Below the pieces are notes generated by a model that was not told the origin of the DNA, did not search any database, and was given only the letters and a program-made list of their open reading frames with translations. A DNA stretch of 64,000 bases from JBKBKC01 sp046294265 (GTDB lineage Bacteria > Pseudomonadota > Alphaproteobacteria > Rhodobacterales > Rhodobacteraceae): positions 124,001-188,000 of the forward strand of contig JBKBKC010000004.1 in assembly GCA_046294265.1 (NCBI GenBank), written 5' to 3'. Positions within the stretch are counted from its first letter, which is position 1; each line of letters starts with the position of its first letter. Shown in pieces: positions 51,079 to 59,231 of the stretch. The position numbers were made by a program, and so were the translations under genes.

Positions 51079-52625
51079 GCATCTTTCCTTTCGTTGTCTT
51101 TCGCCATGGCCGCCCAGAGAGGCGCAAGCTGATGGCGGGCCTGAAGGTAGTGGGCATAGCGCTGCTCCTGCCGTAGGGCGGCGGCGCCATCCGGTTCAAG
51201 GGGCAGACCGAGGGACGGGCTGACCCATGGCGTCAAGGCCGCCTGCATGTCCGGGAATGCCCCCACAGCGACGGCGGCAATCATCGCGGCACCCGCCGCA
51301 CCCGCCTCATCGCGCAGGCTGGGTCGAACCGGCACGCCCAAGGCCGCCGCCATGATCCGCCGTAGGGTCACAGACCGGGCTGCTCCGCCGGTCAGGCGCA
51401 CCTGCGGGGGCACGCCGCCCATGGCCGCGTAGCAGTCACGCGCGGCCATACCGAGCCCCTCAGCGACACTTCCCACCAGATCGGCAAATCCGTGCTGTTT
51501 CGTCAGCCCGATGAACCCTGCGCGGGCATGCGGGTCCACGAACGGCCCACGCTCGCCGGCGGTCGAGATGTAGGGCTGGTACAGTGGCCCCGGCCGGGCA
51601 TCGTCCAGCCAGCCATCCAGCCGCGCGATCAGGTCGGGCACCGGTTGGTCGAGGCCCTGCAGCAGCCCCTCGGCCAGGCCCAGAACCCAGTCGAGGTTCA
51701 TCGTCCCGGCCATGTTGGTCTGCATCTGCGCCACCATTCCGGGCACCGGCATGACCATCACATATCCGGTGGGCAGATCGGGCAGGACAACGTCCTCCAC
51801 CCGCATCCCTTTCATGTGGACGCCGGTCGACCCGAGGATGGTGCAGCCAAAGCCTTGTCCGCCATCCAGGACACCAGCCCCCAACCCAGTGCAGGCGGCA
51901 TCGAGATAGCCAAGGGCGACGGGCGTCCCTGCCCGAAGGCCGGTCCGCGCAGCGGCCTCGGCCGTCAGGGGCAGGGTCGAGCACAGGCCGTCAAGGATGG
52001 GCGGCAGCAGACGGCGCAGGGGGCCAAGGCCCAGGGCCTCGATCACTCCGTCGTCATAGGCGCGGGTGCGGAAATCGCCAAAGCTGAAGCAAGCCTCGCA
52101 AGGGTCCGTCGCGCGCGTTCCGGTCATGCGAAAGAACAGCCAGTCCTTGCAATGAAAGGCGGTGGCCGCGCGCGCCAGCATCTCGGGCGCATGGGACTGC
52201 ATCCACAACAGTTGCGGGCCCTGCTGGCAGGCGGTCAGCGCCGTGCCGGTCGCGCGGAAGTGGATCGCCTCTGCCTCGCTGCCCCGCAGGCCCGCGACCA
52301 GCCCGGCCGCCCGGGTATCGAGCCACAGCCACCCCGGCCCCACCGGATCGCCCGCCCCGTCGATCAGCCAGCAGCCGTCGCCCTGGCCGGTCACACCAAG
52401 TGCGGCCACCCGGTCAGCAAAGCCTGGCACCCGCGCGCCCAGATCGCGCAGCACCTCGGCGCAATCGTCCCAGGTGCGCGGCATGTCCTGCGTTGCGGCC
52501 CCGCCCGGCCCCGCGTCGTGCCGGTTGCGCCTTTGCGCGACCGCCACCGGTTGCCCTGCCAGATCAAAGGCCACGGCCTTCAGCGTCGAGGTTCCGGCGT
52601 CCAGCCCGACAAAGAGGTTACCCAT
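51075..52625 (-). CDS. FGGY-family carbohydrate kinase, EryA-like
   Basis: A 516-residue sugar or polyol kinase. The N-terminal ATPase fold starts MGNLFVGLDAGTSTLKAVAF. The segments GVTGQGDGCWLID, WLWLDTRAAG, TACQQGPQLLWM, AFHCKDWLFFRMTG and LYQPYISTAGERGPF follow the erythritol kinase EryA of Brucella and rhizobia closely, as far as I recall that sequence. The substrate may be erythritol or a related tetrose/pentose. ATG 52625 has GGGGGG four bases upstream. It is divergent from a SorC-type regulator, as EryA and EryD systems also use SorC-type control. Confidence 0.85.
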   Translation of the reverse strand: MGNLFVGLDAGTSTLKAVAFDLAGQPVAVAQRRNRHDAGPGGAATQDMPRTWDDCAEVLRDLGARVPGFADRVAALGVTGQGDGCWLIDGAGDPVGPGWLWLDTRAAGLVAGLRGSEAEAIHFRATGTALTACQQGPQLLWMQSHAPEMLARAATAFHCKDWLFFRMTGTRATDPCEACFSFGDFRTRAYDDGVIEALGLGPLRRLLPPILDGLCSTLPLTAEAAARTGLRAGTPVALGYLDAACTGLGAGVLDGGQGFGCTILGSTGVHMKGMRVEDVVLPDLPTGYVMVMPVPGMVAQMQTNMAGTMNLDWVLGLAEGLLQGLDQPVPDLIARLDGWLDDARPGPLYQPYISTAGERGPFVDPHARAGFIGLTKQHGFADLVGSVAEGLGMAARDCYAAMGGVPPQVRLTGGAARSVTLRRIMAAALGVPVRPSLRDEAGAAGAAMIAAVAVGAFPDMQAALTPWVSPSLGLPLEPDGAAALRQEQRYAHYLQARHQLAPLWAAMAKDNERKDA

Positions 52626-52654
52626 GCGACCCCCCTTGTTGCCGGGGACGACAT

Positions 52655-52683
52655 TTGCCAACATCGGGAACAATTGACAAAAT
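52655..52683 (+). promoter_or_regulatory. Regulator promoter with SorC-type operator candidate
   Basis: TTGCCA and CAAAAT stand 17 bases apart, ending 15 bases before the regulator ATG. The -10 is overlapped by CAATTGACAA (52671-52680). The same TTGTCAATTG motif (other strand) occurs at 63262-63271 upstream of the oxidoreductase gene. Binding there would control both the regulator and the divergent kinase-aldolase pair. Confidence 0.5.
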
Positions 52684-52698
52684 GGTGTGGGTGCTCGG

Positions 52699-53679
52699 AT
52701 GGCAGGTCCTCGCAACGCCGGACGGGGCAACCGCGAGGATGCGGTGGTCGAAGCCGCGTGGCTGTATTATTTCGACGGCCTCAACCAGAACGACATCGCA
52801 TCCCGGCTTGGCATCTCGCGCGCCAGCGTCGTCACCTATCTGCAAGAGGCGCGGGCCTCGGGCCTTGTGCGCATCTCGCTGGCCGAGGAACCCTTTACCC
52901 GTCACCGCCTTGCCCGCGATCTGTGCGACCGCTTCGGCCTGACGGCAGCCTATGTCGCCCCTGCTGGCGCTGATCCCCACGCCACGCTGCACCGTGTGGC
53001 GCGGGCTGCCGCCGACTGGTTGCCCACCCTTCTGGATCCGGGTGACCGGTTGGGCATCGCCTGGGGCCAGACCGTGTTCGAGACGGTCGAGGCCATGGGC
53101 CAGACCCGCATCGACGGCGTCAAGGTGGTGCAGCTTGTCGGGTCGGTGCCCAGCCCGTTCGGGTTCACCGCCGAAGCCTGTTCCACGAACCTTGCGCGCA
53201 AGCTGTCGGCGGAATGTATCAACCTTTTCGCGCCGGTCATCCTGTCCAGCGCCGAAACCACCCGCATCCTGATGGCCGAGCCGATCATCGCGGCCCAGCT
53301 TGCCACGCTGAACACCTGCACCAAGGCAATCTTCGCCGCCGGATCCTGCCTGCCCGACAGCCATGTGGTGGGGGCGGGTGTGGCCAACCTGTCGGAGCTT
53401 GCGGTGTACAAGGCGGCGGGGGCCACCGGCGTGCTGTGCGGGCGGTTCATCGACGCACAGGGCGCGCCGCTGCCCGGTCCGCTCGATGGGCGGATGATCG
53501 GGGTGTCGCTGGACCGGTTGCGCGGGCTGAAAATGGGGCTTCTGGTGTCCTGTGGCGCCGACAAGGTGGCGCCGATGCACGCGGTGCTGACAGGCGGCTA
53601 TGCCACCCATCTGGTCACCGATGCGGGCACGGCGGCGGCGCTGCTGGAACCCGGCGGCACGGGTCATCCTGCGGCGTGA
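52699..53679 (+). CDS. SorC/DeoR-type sugar-responsive regulator
   Basis: A 326-residue transcription regulator. The N-terminal helix-turn-helix is LNQNDIASRLGISRASVVTY, followed by LQEARASGLVRI. The rest is the SorC sugar-phosphate-binding domain: DRLGIAWGQTVFETVEAM, VVQLVGSVPSPFG and CGADKVAPMHAVLTGGYATH at the end. It probably senses a phosphorylated sugar of the pathway. ATG 52699 is taken; no strong ribosome-binding site is seen, and the promoter is so close that the mRNA may be nearly leaderless. Its 3' end overlaps that of mtnA by 16 bp. Confidence 0.9.
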   Translation: MAGPRNAGRGNREDAVVEAAWLYYFDGLNQNDIASRLGISRASVVTYLQEARASGLVRISLAEEPFTRHRLARDLCDRFGLTAAYVAPAGADPHATLHRVARAAADWLPTLLDPGDRLGIAWGQTVFETVEAMGQTRIDGVKVVQLVGSVPSPFGFTAEACSTNLARKLSAECINLFAPVILSSAETTRILMAEPIIAAQLATLNTCTKAIFAAGSCLPDSHVVGAGVANLSELAVYKAAGATGVLCGRFIDAQGAPLPGPLDGRMIGVSLDRLRGLKMGLLVSCGADKVAPMHAVLTGGYATHLVTDAGTAAALLEPGGTGHPAA

Positions 53680-54755
53680 TCGGGGAACATCGCCGCCAAC
53701 CCTTCGGCCGTTGCCGGGGCCACCCCGCGTTCGGTGATCAGGCCGGTGACCAGCCGCGCCGGGGTCACGTCGAAGGCGGGGTTGGCGCCGGGTGTCGCAT
53801 CGGGGCTGATCCGCACCTTCCCCACCCGCCCCTGCGCATCGCGGCCCTGCACGAAGGACACCTCGTCGCCCGAGCGTTCCTCGATCGGTATCTCGCGCAC
53901 CCCGTCCTGCACCCGCCAGTCAATGGTGGGCGAGGGCAGCGCCACATAGAAGGGCACGCCGTTGTCATGTGCCGCCAGCGCCTTCAGGTAGGTGCCGATC
54001 TTGTTGCAAACGTCGCCGCGCGCGGTGGTGCGGTCGGTGCCCACGATCACAATGTCGACCTGCCCGTGCTGCATCAGGTGCCCGCCCGCATTGTCCACGA
54101 TCAGGTGGTGCGGGATGCCGTGGCCCGCCATCTCCCAGGCCGTCAGATGCGCGCCCTGGTTGCGCGGGCGTGTTTCATCGACCCAGACATGCACCGCAAT
54201 CCCCCGTTCCACCGCGTGATAGATGGGCGAGGTGGCGGTGCCCCAATCCACCGTTGCCAGCCAGCCCGCGTTGCAATGGGTCAGGATGTTGACCGGGCCG
54301 GATTTGCGGGCGGCGATCGCCTCGATCAGCGCGACCCCATGTTCGCCGATGCGGCGGTTGATCTCGGCATCCTCGTCGCAGATGGCGGCGGCGCGGGCGC
54401 AGGCGGCGTGGTGGCGCGAGGACGGGGCGAGCGGGGCGAGCCGCGCGCGCATGTCCTCGAGCGCCCAGCGCAGGTTCACCGCCGTGGGGCGGGTCGCCGT
54501 CAGGTGGGCAAAGGCCCGGTCGAGCCCCGCATCGGACGCATCCTCGGACATCGCGATCGCCATGCCCCAGGCCGCCGTCGCCCCGATCAGCGGCGCACCG
54601 CGCACCCACATGTCGCGGATCGCCACCGCCGCCTGCTCCGTCGAGGTCAGATCGACCACCACGAATTCATGCGGCAGGCGCGTCTGGTCGATGATCTGCA
54701 CCCGGCCCTCGGGCGTGGTCCAGATCGACCGGTAGGGAACCCCGTTGACCTTCAT
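53664..54755 (-). CDS. mtnA: Methylthioribose-1-phosphate isomerase (5-deoxyribose-1-phosphate isomerase)
   Basis: A 363-residue enzyme related to eIF2B-alpha that turns 5-methylthioribose 1-phosphate into methylthioribulose 1-phosphate. The catalytic pair is visible: Cys161 in LTHCNAGWLATVDWGTA and Asp241 in IVIVGTDRTTARGDV, at almost the same numbers as in Bacillus MtnA. VRGAPLIGATAAWGMA near the N-terminus is also diagnostic. The start overlaps the mtnK stop by 4 bp. The later classical salvage genes mtnB, mtnC and mtnD are absent, and a class II aldolase is present, which suggests the DHAP shunt. Confidence 0.95.
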   Translation of the reverse strand: MKVNGVPYRSIWTTPEGRVQIIDQTRLPHEFVVVDLTSTEQAAVAIRDMWVRGAPLIGATAAWGMAIAMSEDASDAGLDRAFAHLTATRPTAVNLRWALEDMRARLAPLAPSSRHHAACARAAAICDEDAEINRRIGEHGVALIEAIAARKSGPVNILTHCNAGWLATVDWGTATSPIYHAVERGIAVHVWVDETRPRNQGAHLTAWEMAGHGIPHHLIVDNAGGHLMQHGQVDIVIVGTDRTTARGDVCNKIGTYLKALAAHDNGVPFYVALPSPTIDWRVQDGVREIPIEERSGDEVSFVQGRDAQGRVGKVRISPDATPGANPAFDVTPARLVTGLITERGVAPATAEGLAAMFPDHAAG

Positions 54756-56011
54756 GCCAGATCCTCCGCCTCGATACGTTCGGCACAGGCGATCAGCCCG
54801 TCCATGGTGATGATTGCGCGGTTGACCGCCACATGCCGCCCCAGCGCCAGCGCGCGGCGTTCGGCCACCAGCCGGCGCGCGTCGTCCTTGATGCTTTCCA
54901 GATCCTCGACATGGGCAAGGCCCAGGATGCGGCGGTGCATTTCCACCCCGCAGAACCCCATCGCATCGGCCCAGATGCCCGCCAGCACGCCCTGCAACGC
55001 CTGTTCGGCGGCCAGCACGTCGCCCTGATCTTCGTAAAGGCTGCGTTGATAGAGGATGCCGCTGCGTTCGGTCCGCCAGAGGCGGGTGAATTCGGCGGCG
55101 AAGGTGCTCCAGGTGTCGTGCGTGACCTCCAGCAGCCAGCGGCGATAGGCGGCGCGGTCGCCGGGGGTGGCTTCGTGCCCCGATTGCGCGAAATAGCCCA
55201 GCAGGAAGTTCGCCAGCAGCATCCCGATGTCAAAGCCGAACGGGCCGTAGATTGCGAATTCGGGGTCGATCACCTGCGTATCCTCGGGCGTGACCATGAT
55301 CGAGCCGGAATGCAGGTCGCCATGCACCAGCGTCTCTCCCTTGCTGACAAAGCTGTGCTTCATCGCCTGTGCGGCCACCTTCATGTCACGGTCGGCGCGC
55401 AGTTTCCCGATCCAAGGGGCCAGCCCCGGGGTGTGGCGGTTCATCGGCGCGGCGAAATAGGGGTCGGAGAACACGAGGTTTTCCGTGATGTCCGCCAGCG
55501 CCACGTTGTCCGCGAACAGCGCCAGATCGGCCTTGGCCTCGGCCGCCGCCATCGACAGGTTCGACCCGCGAAAGAGCGTGCGCGCGAGGAACAGGCCCAT
55601 GTCGCGGGCAAGGTTGGGGTGCTGCACCCCGGCGACGATGCTCTTGCGCAGGATCACATGGGGGCTGAGGTAGCGCATGACCACCAGCGCCTGCGCCTCG
55701 TCGAAATGATACACTTCGGGCACCCGGCCGGGGTCGCGCGCGGCGTGGCGCACAAGCGCGTTGTATTCAAAGAACGACCGCTTCAGCGGCAGGGGCCAGC
55801 TGTCGCCCACCAGCCGGACGTAAGGCAGCGCCTGTTTCACCACCAAGGCTCCCGCCGGGCTTTCGACGATGAACACCAGGTTCAGGTTGCCGTCGCCCAC
55901 CTCGCGCACCCGCCAGCTTGCGGTGTCGGGGCCCAGCCGGTCGGTGACAGCGGGCACACCGGCCAGACGGGCGCGCAGGGTGTCGGTGGTGAAGGGGGAA
56001 TAGGCGGTCAT
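54752..56011 (-). CDS. mtnK: S-methyl-5-thioribose kinase
   Basis: A 419-residue kinase with an aminoglycoside-phosphotransferase fold. The MtnK hallmarks are ETLVHGDLHSGSIMV (catalytic Asp in HGDLHSGS, residues 230-237), VIDPEFAIYGPFGFDIGM and VGDGNLNLVFIV near the N-terminus. It phosphorylates 5-methylthioribose at C1 and in some species also 5-deoxyribose. It overlaps the small P-loop kinase upstream and mtnA downstream by 4 bp each, so it is a tight part of the operon. Length is normal. Confidence 0.95.
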   Translation of the reverse strand: MTAYSPFTTDTLRARLAGVPAVTDRLGPDTASWRVREVGDGNLNLVFIVESPAGALVVKQALPYVRLVGDSWPLPLKRSFFEYNALVRHAARDPGRVPEVYHFDEAQALVVMRYLSPHVILRKSIVAGVQHPNLARDMGLFLARTLFRGSNLSMAAAEAKADLALFADNVALADITENLVFSDPYFAAPMNRHTPGLAPWIGKLRADRDMKVAAQAMKHSFVSKGETLVHGDLHSGSIMVTPEDTQVIDPEFAIYGPFGFDIGMLLANFLLGYFAQSGHEATPGDRAAYRRWLLEVTHDTWSTFAAEFTRLWRTERSGILYQRSLYEDQGDVLAAEQALQGVLAGIWADAMGFCGVEMHRRILGLAHVEDLESIKDDARRLVAERRALALGRHVAVNRAIITMDGLIACAERIEAEDLA

Positions 56012-56637
56012 CTGGCACCCTCCTGCCTGATCGTGATGTCGGCAGGGCGCGAGGTGGTGGCGACCAGCCGTGCATTGGGAATGTCATTGCCAAGCGCACG
56101 GGCGCGCGCCGCCGGCGCGTCATGGCCATAGTGCAGCCAGCGGTCGATCAGGCGGCGTTCCAGTTCCGCCTCGGGCACCTCAAGGAACACCGTCAAGTCG
56201 AACAGCGGCGCAAGATCGCGCCAGGGATCCTGGTCGAGCAGCAGGTAATTGCCCTCGATCAGGATCACCGGCACCTCCGGCCCCACTTCGCGCGCGCCAG
56301 CGCGGGCAAGGTCGAGATCGCGGTCGAACACCGGCAGGATCACCGGACGGTTGGCGGCGCGCACCCGCGCCAGATCGCACGCCAGCCCGTCCACGTCGAA
56401 GGTAGGGGGCGAGCCCTTGCGCGCGCGCAGGCCGCGCGCATCGAGGATCGCGTTGTCCAGATGATAGCCGTCCATCGGCATCACCGCCGCCACGCCCGCG
56501 TGCCGGGTGTTCAACGCAGCGCAAAGCGCCTCGGCCAGCGTCGATTTGCCCGATCCGGGTGCGCCGGCGATGGCGACGATCATGCGGTCCTTGCCCAGAC
56601 GCGCAAGGATGGTCTCGGCCAGCCCTTCGGTTTCCAT
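56008..56637 (-). CDS. Small P-loop sugar/nucleoside kinase (FrcK-like)
   Basis: A 209-residue P-loop kinase of the uridine kinase/pantothenate kinase type. The Walker A motif is IAGAPGSGKSTLAE (about 23-36), followed by AVMPMDGYHLDNAIL, GSPPTFDVDGLACDLARVR and VILIEGNYLLLDQDPW, all usual in FrcK and YggC-like proteins. FrcK is found with ribose/fructose-type ABC transporters, as here. The substrate cannot be told. It overlaps both neighbours by a few bases (epimerase TGATG, mtnK ATGA). Confidence 0.88.
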   Translation of the reverse strand: METEGLAETILARLGKDRMIVAIAGAPGSGKSTLAEALCAALNTRHAGVAAVMPMDGYHLDNAILDARGLRARKGSPPTFDVDGLACDLARVRAANRPVILPVFDRDLDLARAGAREVGPEVPVILIEGNYLLLDQDPWRDLAPLFDLTVFLEVPEAELERRLIDRWLHYGHDAPAARARALGNDIPNARLVATTSRPADITIRQEGAR

Positions 56638-57485
56638 CAGATCAGCCTGTATTGCCGCGCCTTGCCGCGCAAGAAGGGCAGGCCGTTGTCCATGACCTCC
56701 TCGAAATCCTTCGCCACGGGGCGCCAGACGGCCAGGCCAAAGGCCACCTCGGGCGGCATGTTGATGAAGCTCTCCATCGCCAATCCCCCCTTGAAGCCGA
56801 TGGCGGCGAGGGTGGCGTAGATCTCGTCCCAGTCGCAGGTGCCCCAGCCTGGCGTGCCACGGTCGGATTCCGACAGATGGATGTATTTCAGATGGTCGCG
56901 CGCATCCAGGATGCCGTTGCCCGCGCCCTTTTCCTCGATGTTCATGTGGTAGGTATCAAGGTGGATGAACATGTTGTCCGCCCCCACCCGCTCGATCATC
57001 GCGCGCGCCTGGGCACCGGTGTTCAGGAGGTGGTTCTCATAGCGGTTCACGGGTTCGATCCCGAACAGGAGGCCGAGCGATCTGGCGTGTTTCGCCGCCG
57101 CCTCCAGCGTGCGGGCGATGTTGTCGTATTCGGCCTGCGTGGGGTAAACCCCGGTGCGCTGCCCGATCCCGCCATAGGTGACACCCGACAGCGCCTCGCA
57201 CCCCATCTCGGCGGTCTTGTCGAGGGCGAACTTCAGATGCTCGATGGCGGCATCGGGATGGACCGAGGGCCATTTGCCCTCTGGCAGGCCCAGCGAGCAG
57301 ACGCCGCGCAGGTTGTTCGCCTCCAGAAGCGCGCGGGTGTGGGGGGCATCGACACCGGCGGGGTTCAGCAGCGCGATCTCGATGAAGTCCATCTTGTAAT
57401 GGGCGGCCCCGGCGACGGCCCGTTCGGCCCCTTCGCGGTTCCAGGTCATGGTCCACATGCTGGTGTGAACGCCAAAGCCTTGCAT
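56637..57485 (-). CDS. Sugar (phosphate) isomerase/epimerase, tagatose/psicose 3-epimerase-like
   Basis: A 282-residue TIM-barrel enzyme. IHLDTYHMNIEEKGAG is close to the LDTFHMNIEE signature of D-tagatose and D-psicose 3-epimerases; LLFGIEPVNRYENHLLNT, KYIHLSESDRGTPGWG and GGLAMESFINMPPE give the other metal ligands (Glu, Asp, His, Glu). It should epimerise or isomerise a ketose or its phosphate. Similar proteins act with Dak-type kinases in erythrulose and apiose pathways. ATG 57485 has GGAAAGGAAAG upstream. The frame is open further up but runs into the repeat element. Confidence 0.85.
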   Translation of the reverse strand: MQGFGVHTSMWTMTWNREGAERAVAGAAHYKMDFIEIALLNPAGVDAPHTRALLEANNLRGVCSLGLPEGKWPSVHPDAAIEHLKFALDKTAEMGCEALSGVTYGGIGQRTGVYPTQAEYDNIARTLEAAAKHARSLGLLFGIEPVNRYENHLLNTGAQARAMIERVGADNMFIHLDTYHMNIEEKGAGNGILDARDHLKYIHLSESDRGTPGWGTCDWDEIYATLAAIGFKGGLAMESFINMPPEVAFGLAVWRPVAKDFEEVMDNGLPFLRGKARQYRLI

Positions 57486-57523
57486 GGTCTTTCCTTTCCG
57501 GGGGTGGTGCGGGGTGGCGGGCG

Positions 57524-57578
57524 CCGGGGGGCTGACTGCCCCCCGGACCCCCCGTGGGTATTTTTGCAAAGAAGAGGA
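57524..57578 (-). repeat. Dispersed AT-box plus G/C-hairpin element, copy f
   Basis: CCGGGGGGCTGACTGCCCC and more C form a hairpin, then GGACCCCCCGTGGGTATTTT and TGCAAAGAAGAGG. It begins right at the dhaL-like stop and lies before the epimerase gene. GGGGCAGTCAGCCCCCC on the minus strand is shared with the copy near 6120. Confidence 0.65.
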
Positions 57579-58184
57579 TCAGGGCGGTGCAAGGCCTTGG
57601 AGCATGTGGTGAAAGGCGCGCATTCCCGGATCGTCGAGGCCCATGGATTTGTCGCCGAAGATGCGGGCGCGCCCGATCCGGGCGGGGTGGTCGCGCATCC
57701 GGTCCATGGTGGCGGTGACGGCGGCCTGTGCGGCGGCGAGGATTTGGGCGGGGTCTGTCAGACCCTCGGTCGCGGTGGCGGCGGCGTGCAGCGTGTCGAG
57801 CACGGTTTTGTCGCCAAGCTCGGCCTTGCCGCGGCTGCGCATCATCTCGAATGCGGCCGTCAGGAGGGCGGGGAGTTCGGACCAGTGCGCCGCCTCGCGG
57901 CCCTTGAGCGCCTTGGCGGCGGCCATCAGCCCCGTCGCGGTCAGCGTACCGAAGCTGGAGCCGGAGGTGCGCGTGAAGGCCTGCGCCACCTGCATCAGCG
58001 CCTGGCCCAGGTCGGCGGGCAGGTCGGGCAAGAGGTCGCGCACCGCGCGGCCGCCGCGCACCATCGTGACGCCCAGATCGCCATCGCCCAACTGGCCGTC
58101 CAGCGCGTTCAATTCATCCGCAGCGCCGTCCATGTGGTCGGCGATGCGGGCGAGGCCGAGGGCCAGCGTGTCGCGGGTCAGCAT
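57579..58184 (-). CDS. DhaL-type kinase subunit (Dak2 domain)
   Basis: A 201-residue ATP-binding subunit of a dihydroxyacetone-kinase-like enzyme. The Mg-ADP site is LDGQLGDGDLGVTMVRGG, with the Asp cluster kept but DGDHG of classical DhaL changed to DGDLG. GSSFGTLTATGLMAAAKALK also fits the family. The gene is 1 bp from dhaK. As no PTS DhaM partner is seen, ATP is probably the donor. The change in the loop agrees with the changed DhaK subunit and points to a substrate other than dihydroxyacetone, perhaps a tetrulose or apulose. Confidence 0.88.
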   Translation of the reverse strand: MLTRDTLALGLARIADHMDGAADELNALDGQLGDGDLGVTMVRGGRAVRDLLPDLPADLGQALMQVAQAFTRTSGSSFGTLTATGLMAAAKALKGREAAHWSELPALLTAAFEMMRSRGKAELGDKTVLDTLHAAATATEGLTDPAQILAAAQAAVTATMDRMRDHPARIGRARIFGDKSMGLDDPGMRAFHHMLQGLAPP

Positions 58185-58185
58185 G

Positions 58186-59178
58186 TCAGACCCTCCAGAA
58201 GGCGCAGTCGCAGGGGGCCTTTAGCCAGCGTTCGAGATCGTCGTTGAGGTGGCAGAGCGTGATGGAGGCGCCGGCCATTTCCATCGAGGTGGCGTAGCGG
58301 CCGACCAGCGGCATGACGATGGTGGCCCCTGCGCCTTCGAGCCGGGCCTTGACGATGCGGTAGAGGATGTAAAGTTCTTCGGGTGGCGTGGCGCCGAGGC
58401 TGTTGACCATGACAGAGACGCGCCCCGATGCCGGGCGGTCGGCCAGCAGGATATCCATCATCTCCTCGGCAATCGCATCGGCGGGGCGCAGGGGGCCGCG
58501 CCAGACGCCGGGTTCGCCGTGGATGCCCATGCCCATTTCCATGTCGCCCGCGTCGATCTGGAAGGTGGGGCGGCCGGCCTGCGGCACGGTGCAGGACGAC
58601 AGCGCGAAGCCGACCGAGCGGCAGGCCTCGGCGGCGCGCTGCGCGGCATCGGTGACACCGGCAAGGTCGAGGCCCGCCTCGGCAGCAGCCCCGGCGATCT
58701 TGAAGGCATAGACCATGCCCGCCACGCCGCGGCGTTTCTGCGCCTCTTGCGGTTTGGCAGAGGCCACGTCATCGGCGATCACGACGGTGGTGGTGGTGAT
58801 ATCCTCCATCTCGACCATGTCGCCCGCCATGTCGAAATTCATGATGTCGCCGCCGTAATTGCCGTAAAGCCGCAGCACCCCGGCGCCGCCGTTGGCCGCG
58901 CGGATCGCATCGGCCATCTGATCGACCGACGGCGAGGCGAACACGTCGCCGATGGCGCAGGCATCGAGCAGACCCGTGCCGACATAGCCGGTGAACACCG
59001 GCAGGTGGCCCGACCCGCCGCCCGACACGATGCCCACCTTGCCGGGGCGGATCGGGGCGGCGCGTGCGATCACCCGGCCCTGGTCGCCGGTCTGGCGGTA
59101 GTATTCGGGATGTGCGGCGCAAAGGCCCGCAAGCATTTCATCGACATAGGCGAAGGGGTCGTTGAGGACCTTTTTCAT
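58186..59178 (-). CDS. DhaK-type kinase subunit, variant active site
   Basis: A 330-residue substrate-binding subunit. VSGGGSGHLPVFTGYVG is the DhaK loop with His58 kept but HEP changed to HLP. GNYGGDIMNFDMAGD keeps Asp111, while the Lys before NY (Lys104 in E. coli) is Gly. GMGIHGEPGVW holds His220, the covalent His equal to His218 of E. coli. The changed residues face the substrate, so a ketose other than dihydroxyacetone is likely, for example erythrulose or an apiose-derived ketose. The gene follows the transporter binding-protein gene and precedes dhaL by 1 bp. Confidence 0.88.
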   Translation of the reverse strand: MKKVLNDPFAYVDEMLAGLCAAHPEYYRQTGDQGRVIARAAPIRPGKVGIVSGGGSGHLPVFTGYVGTGLLDACAIGDVFASPSVDQMADAIRAANGGAGVLRLYGNYGGDIMNFDMAGDMVEMEDITTTTVVIADDVASAKPQEAQKRRGVAGMVYAFKIAGAAAEAGLDLAGVTDAAQRAAEACRSVGFALSSCTVPQAGRPTFQIDAGDMEMGMGIHGEPGVWRGPLRPADAIAEEMMDILLADRPASGRVSVMVNSLGATPPEELYILYRIVKARLEGAGATIVMPLVGRYATSMEMAGASITLCHLNDDLERWLKAPCDCAFWRV

Positions 59179-59201
59179 CGGAATCTCCCGGCGGCAGAGA
59201 T

Positions 59202-59224
59202 GGGCGCCCCGCGATGGGGCGCCC
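59202..59224 (-). repeat. Intercistronic hairpin after the binding-protein gene
   Basis: GGGCGCCCC and GGGGCGCCC form a perfect 9-bp stem around GCGAT, 8 bases after the binding-protein stop. Such hairpins often raise the amount of binding protein by protecting the upstream mRNA. No T-run on the minus strand. Confidence 0.55.
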
Positions 59225-59231
59225 GTTTGGC

